This document shows, one piece after another, positions 61,165 to 64,000 of a stretch of 64,000 nt of DNA. Both the position numbers and the translations under genes were made by a program. Location: NCBI GenBank assembly GCA_943788615.1, contig CALSQY010000001.1:620001-684000 (forward strand), in the 5' to 3' direction. The notes under the pieces were generated by a model that had not been told where the DNA came from, ran no database searches, and was given only the letters and a program-made list of their open reading frames with translations. Origin of the DNA: UBA4465 sp002292365. Lineage in GTDB: Bacteria; Bacteroidota; Bacteroidia; Cytophagales; Cyclobacteriaceae. The first letter of the stretch is position 1. Each line of letters starts with the position of its first letter.

Positions 61165-62844
61165 ATGTCTGAAGATAAAATTATATTCTCAATGGCGGGG
61201 CTGAGTAAAGTCTATCCACCTCAGAAAAAAGTTTTAAAGAATATCTATTTATCCTTTTTTTATGGAGCAAAAATTGGGGTCCTGGGACTCAACGGATCTG
61301 GTAAATCTTCTTTGCTTAAGATCATAGCTGGGTTGGATGATCAATTTCAAGGAGAGGTGGTTTTTTCTCCAGGCTATTCGGTAGGAATGCTCGAACAGGA
61401 GCCTAAAATGGACCCTGAATTGAGGGTAATTGATGTAATCAAGGAGGGTGTAAAGGAGGTTACCAGCTTACTAGAGGAATATGATCAGATTAACTTGAAG
61501 TTTGGTAAATCTGAGATTTTGGATAACCCAGACAAAATGGAGCAACTCATTGAGCAACAAGGCAAGCTCCAAGAACAACTTGACCAATTGGGTGCATGGG
61601 ACTTAGATAATAGGCTAGATAGGGCCATGGATGCCTTGAGAACACCTCCGGAAGTCGCGTTGATTAAGAACTTGTCTGGAGGGGAAAAGAGAAGAGTCGC
61701 TTTATGTCGGTTGTTATTGCAAGAACCTGATATCTTGTTGTTGGATGAACCTACCAATCACTTAGATGCTGAATCGGTGCTTTGGTTGGAGCATCACTTG
61801 CAACAATATGAAGGTACGGTCATAGCGGTTACTCACGACAGATATTTTTTGGATAATGTGGCCGGGTGGATATTGGAACTTGATAGAGGAGAGGGTATTC
61901 CATGGAAGGGTAATTACTCCAGTTGGTTGGATCAAAAACAAAAAAGATTAGCTCAGGAGGATAAATCTGCCTCTAAAAGGCAGAAAACTTTAGAGCGCGA
62001 ATTAGAATGGGTCAGGATGGCGCCCAAAGCAAGGCAGGCAAAATCAAAAGCTAGATTAGGGGCATATGAGAAACTGCTCGGGGAAGAAGTAAATCAAAAA
62101 GAAGCGACACTAGAACTTTTTATACCTCCAGGTCCGAGATTAGGGAGTAATGTGATTGACGTGGAAGGAGTCTCTAAATCATATGGAGATAAACTGCTTT
62201 TTGATGATCTTCATTTTAGTCTACCTCAAGGGGGAATTGTTGGCGTTATAGGCCCTAATGGAGCAGGAAAATCAACCCTTTTTAAGTTAATTACAGGAAA
62301 AGAGACTCCAGATTCAGGGACTTTTAAAGTAGGGTCTACTGTAGTTCTGTCCTATGTTGATCAGGAGCACGATCAATTAAAGTCTGAAGAAACGGTATTT
62401 GATGCCATTTCAGGAGGAAATGAATCCATCAATTTGGGCGGGAAAGAAATGAATGCGCGTGCTTATACCAGTAGATTTAATTTCAGTGGTACCGATCAAC
62501 AGAAAAAAGTGGGTGATTTATCTGGAGGAGAGCGTAACAGAGTCCATTTAGCCATGACCCTCAAGCAAGGAGCCAATTTGATTTTATTGGATGAGCCTAC
62601 CAATGATTTGGACATCAATACATTGAGAGCACTAGAGGAAGGGCTTGAAAACTTTGGAGGATGTGCCGTAGTAATTTCTCATGATCGATGGTTTCTTGAT
62701 AGAATAGCTACCCATATATTGGCTTTTGAGGGAGATTCTCAGGTATCTTGGTTTGAAGGAAATTTTTCTGATTATGAAGAAAACAGGAAGAAAAGATTAG
62801 GAGATCTGGTACCAAAACGAATTAAATTTAAAAAACTGAAATAA
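61165..62844 (+). CDS. ettA: Energy-dependent translational throttle protein EttA (ABC-F)
   Basis: A 559-residue soluble ABC-F with two ATPase domains and no membrane part. First site: Walker A GLNGSGKSS near 44-52, signature LSGGEKRRVAL near 171, Walker B ILLLDEPTNHLD near 189; then the ABC-F linker (arm motif KSKARLGAYEKLL near 292-304) and second site: Walker A GPNGAGKST near 358-366, signature LSGGERNRVHLA near 453, Walker B LILLDEPTND near 472. The sequence start MSEDKIIFSMAGLSKVYPPQK is typical of EttA, which gates translation elongation by ATP status at the E site. Followed by the sigma-factor remnant on the other strand. Confidence 0.95.
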   Translation: MSEDKIIFSMAGLSKVYPPQKKVLKNIYLSFFYGAKIGVLGLNGSGKSSLLKIIAGLDDQFQGEVVFSPGYSVGMLEQEPKMDPELRVIDVIKEGVKEVTSLLEEYDQINLKFGKSEILDNPDKMEQLIEQQGKLQEQLDQLGAWDLDNRLDRAMDALRTPPEVALIKNLSGGEKRRVALCRLLLQEPDILLLDEPTNHLDAESVLWLEHHLQQYEGTVIAVTHDRYFLDNVAGWILELDRGEGIPWKGNYSSWLDQKQKRLAQEDKSASKRQKTLERELEWVRMAPKARQAKSKARLGAYEKLLGEEVNQKEATLELFIPPGPRLGSNVIDVEGVSKSYGDKLLFDDLHFSLPQGGIVGVIGPNGAGKSTLFKLITGKETPDSGTFKVGSTVVLSYVDQEHDQLKSEETVFDAISGGNESINLGGKEMNARAYTSRFNFSGTDQQKKVGDLSGGERNRVHLAMTLKQGANLILLDEPTNDLDINTLRALEEGLENFGGCAVVISHDRWFLDRIATHILAFEGDSQVSWFEGNFSDYEENRKKRLGDLVPKRIKFKKLK

Positions 62845-62868
62845 TAAAAAAGGGTAGGCTTTGCAAGC

Positions 62869-63473
62869 TTATATATGTTGCCTTTTATTATTCAGTAAGT
62901 TAGAGAGTAGAATCCTCGAGCAATACAATTGAGCTTTGATGGTACCCAAAGGGGTATCAAGTAGTTGTGCTATTTCTGCATAACTCTATTCATCAAAATA
63001 ACGAAGAGTGATAAGTTGTTGATATTTTGACTCCATTTGGTTGACAAATAATCTTACTACTTCAATTTTTTGATCATTAATTATCACCTCATCAGGCACT
63101 AAATTTTGATCCAATAGGTCGAGGTTGAGTATTGCGTCTTGACCATCTGAAAAAGAGCTGTGAATACTTGTGATCTGTATTTTTTTCGCGTAAAATCGAT
63201 AGTATGGTTGGTAGCAATACCAAAAAGCCAAGTAGTAAAAGCATGATTTTTTTTTAAAAAGGGCTAGTTTATGAAATGCCTTTGCAAAGGTTTTAATGGT
63301 GAGGTCTTCCCATCTTCCTTGTTACGTACCTTTTTAAGAATCATATGATAAACTGATTTTTTGTATCGTTCCATTAATTCACGACAAGCATGTTCACTTT
63401 TACATAGAAGGATATCGTCAATGAGACTAAAATCTTTTTGTGCATTTTTTGAAAATGTTCTTTTTTGATTCAT
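62869..63473 (-). pseudogene. Degenerate ECF-type sigma factor gene
   Basis: Sigma-70 regions are readable across frames. Region 2: FSLIDDILLCKSEHACRELM to ILKKVRNKED, then a one-base deletion, EDLTIKTFAKAFHKLALFK, then an extra A in an A9 run (63255-63247), FTTWLFGIATNHTIDFTRKK, then a missing A in an A7 run (63186-63180), IQITSIHSSFSDGQDAILNL on to LITLRYFDE. An in-frame TAG splits region 4, which resumes as SYAEIAQLLDTPLGTIKAQL and ends at 62871-62869. Two A-run slips, one other deletion and a nonsense codon rule out a working product. It is next to the GIN-domain remnant, a likely former target or partner region. Confidence 0.88.
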
Positions 63474-63536
63474 TAGGGTTTTTAAAAGGAGGAATTAATT
63501 TATAACTGAAAGCGAATGTAATCTAAAGTGATTGAT

Positions 63537-64000
63537 TTAGATATTATTTTTGATAACATTACTCAGGTGACCACTTTGAATTTCTGTATTATTGGTACCC
63601 TCATAGATGATGCTACTTACTCCACCAGCGTCACCTGTCAATTGTAGTGTCGAGGCACCCGTTAGATAGGCTTTTAGAAATTTAACCTTAACATTTGCCG
63701 CTATGGAGGTAGCACCTGTTAAGATCAATTCAAGGTTTTCTGATTGGAAGCAATTAATTTCACCTGATATCGCATCATTTAAGCTGATACTTTCAATCTC
63801 AGGAGTACGGATCAGTAAGTAATGACTAGTTTCACTCACTGTGTCCTCATCCCACTAATCTCTATCGGCTGTATCTTTAACTATTAGTTTATTTGCCACC
63901 ATTTTAAATTGCAAGTCTTCGTCTTTAGGTTTCTTTTTTAAGGCGACATAATAGTGGTCTGCTTGTTCTATGGTTACATATAGGTGAGATGAAATGGTTA
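63537..64000 (-). pseudogene. Degenerate GIN-domain (DUF2807) adhesin-like gene, partial
   Basis: In one frame the minus strand from the right edge reads SSHLYVTIEQADHYYVALKK, KDEDLQFKMVANKLIVKDTA, then TAG at 63857-63855, then WDEDTVSETSHYLLIRTPEI and the GIN repeats LELILTGATSIAANVKVK and LTGASTLQLTGDAGG. The repeated T/S-G-A-S turns are characteristic of the GIN beta-helix, a putative autotransporter head found in Bacteroidota. The in-frame stop and a short C-terminus (the family normally continues with a second half) mark decay. Start lies outside the window. It neighbours the broken sigma factor in the same orientation. Confidence 0.72.

Noticed and set aside
47368..64000. Pseudogene frameshifts as mere sequencing errors
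   Set aside because: Partly possible at A-runs, but nonsense codons, a lost zinc ligand and internal deletions in the same genes are not explained by homopolymer miscalls, and long essential genes are unbroken.
1..64000. CRISPR array, prophage, transposase or integron
   Set aside because: No spaced direct repeats, no integrase or transposase motifs and no terminal inverted repeats were seen on either strand.

Overview
The window is an AT-rich chromosomal segment of a member of the Bacteroidota, most likely a marine-type Cytophagales. The evidence is gene content (an ABC-2 permease of the kind fused to M1 aminopeptidase, phosphosulfolactate synthase, GIN-domain adhesin, DUF1684 protein, lysine-rich cold-shock protein beginning MARSQETF, a ZapA plus coiled-coil pair) and promoters of the Bacteroidota type (TTG or TTTG, 18-20 bases, TAnnTTTG). 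I recognise no rRNA, CRISPR array, prophage or insertion sequence. The one tRNA is tRNA-Arg(CCT). The genus is not determinable by eye.

Layout. 1-4.4 kb: ABC transporter pair (permease cut by the window edge), tRNA-Arg, hflX. 4.7-10.7 kb: plus-strand TPR protein, phosphosulfolactate synthase, polyprenyl-phosphate transporter, aroE, uvrB. 10.7-20.5 kb: thioesterase, mltG, a Sua5/YciO protein, a WbqC-like protein, clpC, a VWA-like membrane protein, fabG, lpd. 21-23.7 kb: metY-metX preceded by a complete SAM-I riboswitch, a 48-codon open frame with four consecutive cysteine codons, and mutually exclusive hairpins. 23.9-33 kb: tyrosine-pathway pair, tadA, sodium-independent housekeeping genes, Fe/Mn superoxide dismutase, a heme-c plus copper-monooxygenase lipoprotein, threonine aldolase. 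33.4-43.6 kb: KDO operon kdsD-kdsA-kdsC, sucD, cold-shock protein, aspS, GDPD, panB, icd. 43.7-54.6 kb, mostly minus strand: zapA, coiled-coil protein, pheT, rpsT, the rplM-rpsI-rpsB-tsf block, rluA, and a PhoB/PhoR-type two-component pair. 56-64 kb: recA, FtsX-type permease, queA-ispD, ettA.

Two themes stand out. First, the met leader is a plausible two-signal device: the uORF start codon sits directly on the end of the riboswitch P1 helix, the uORF carries a Cys4 stretch, and its stop codon lies just before competing hairpins. Sulfur amino-acid supply could thus be sensed both as SAM and as charged tRNA-Cys; this is inference. Second, the right half contains five decayed genes (radC, a zinc phospholipase C-like gene, an aminopeptidase, an ECF sigma factor and a GIN-domain adhesin). 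They carry nonsense codons, internal deletions and single-base slips in A-runs, while the essential genes around them are intact. This looks like ongoing loss of accessory functions rather than poor sequence, but raw reads would have to confirm it.
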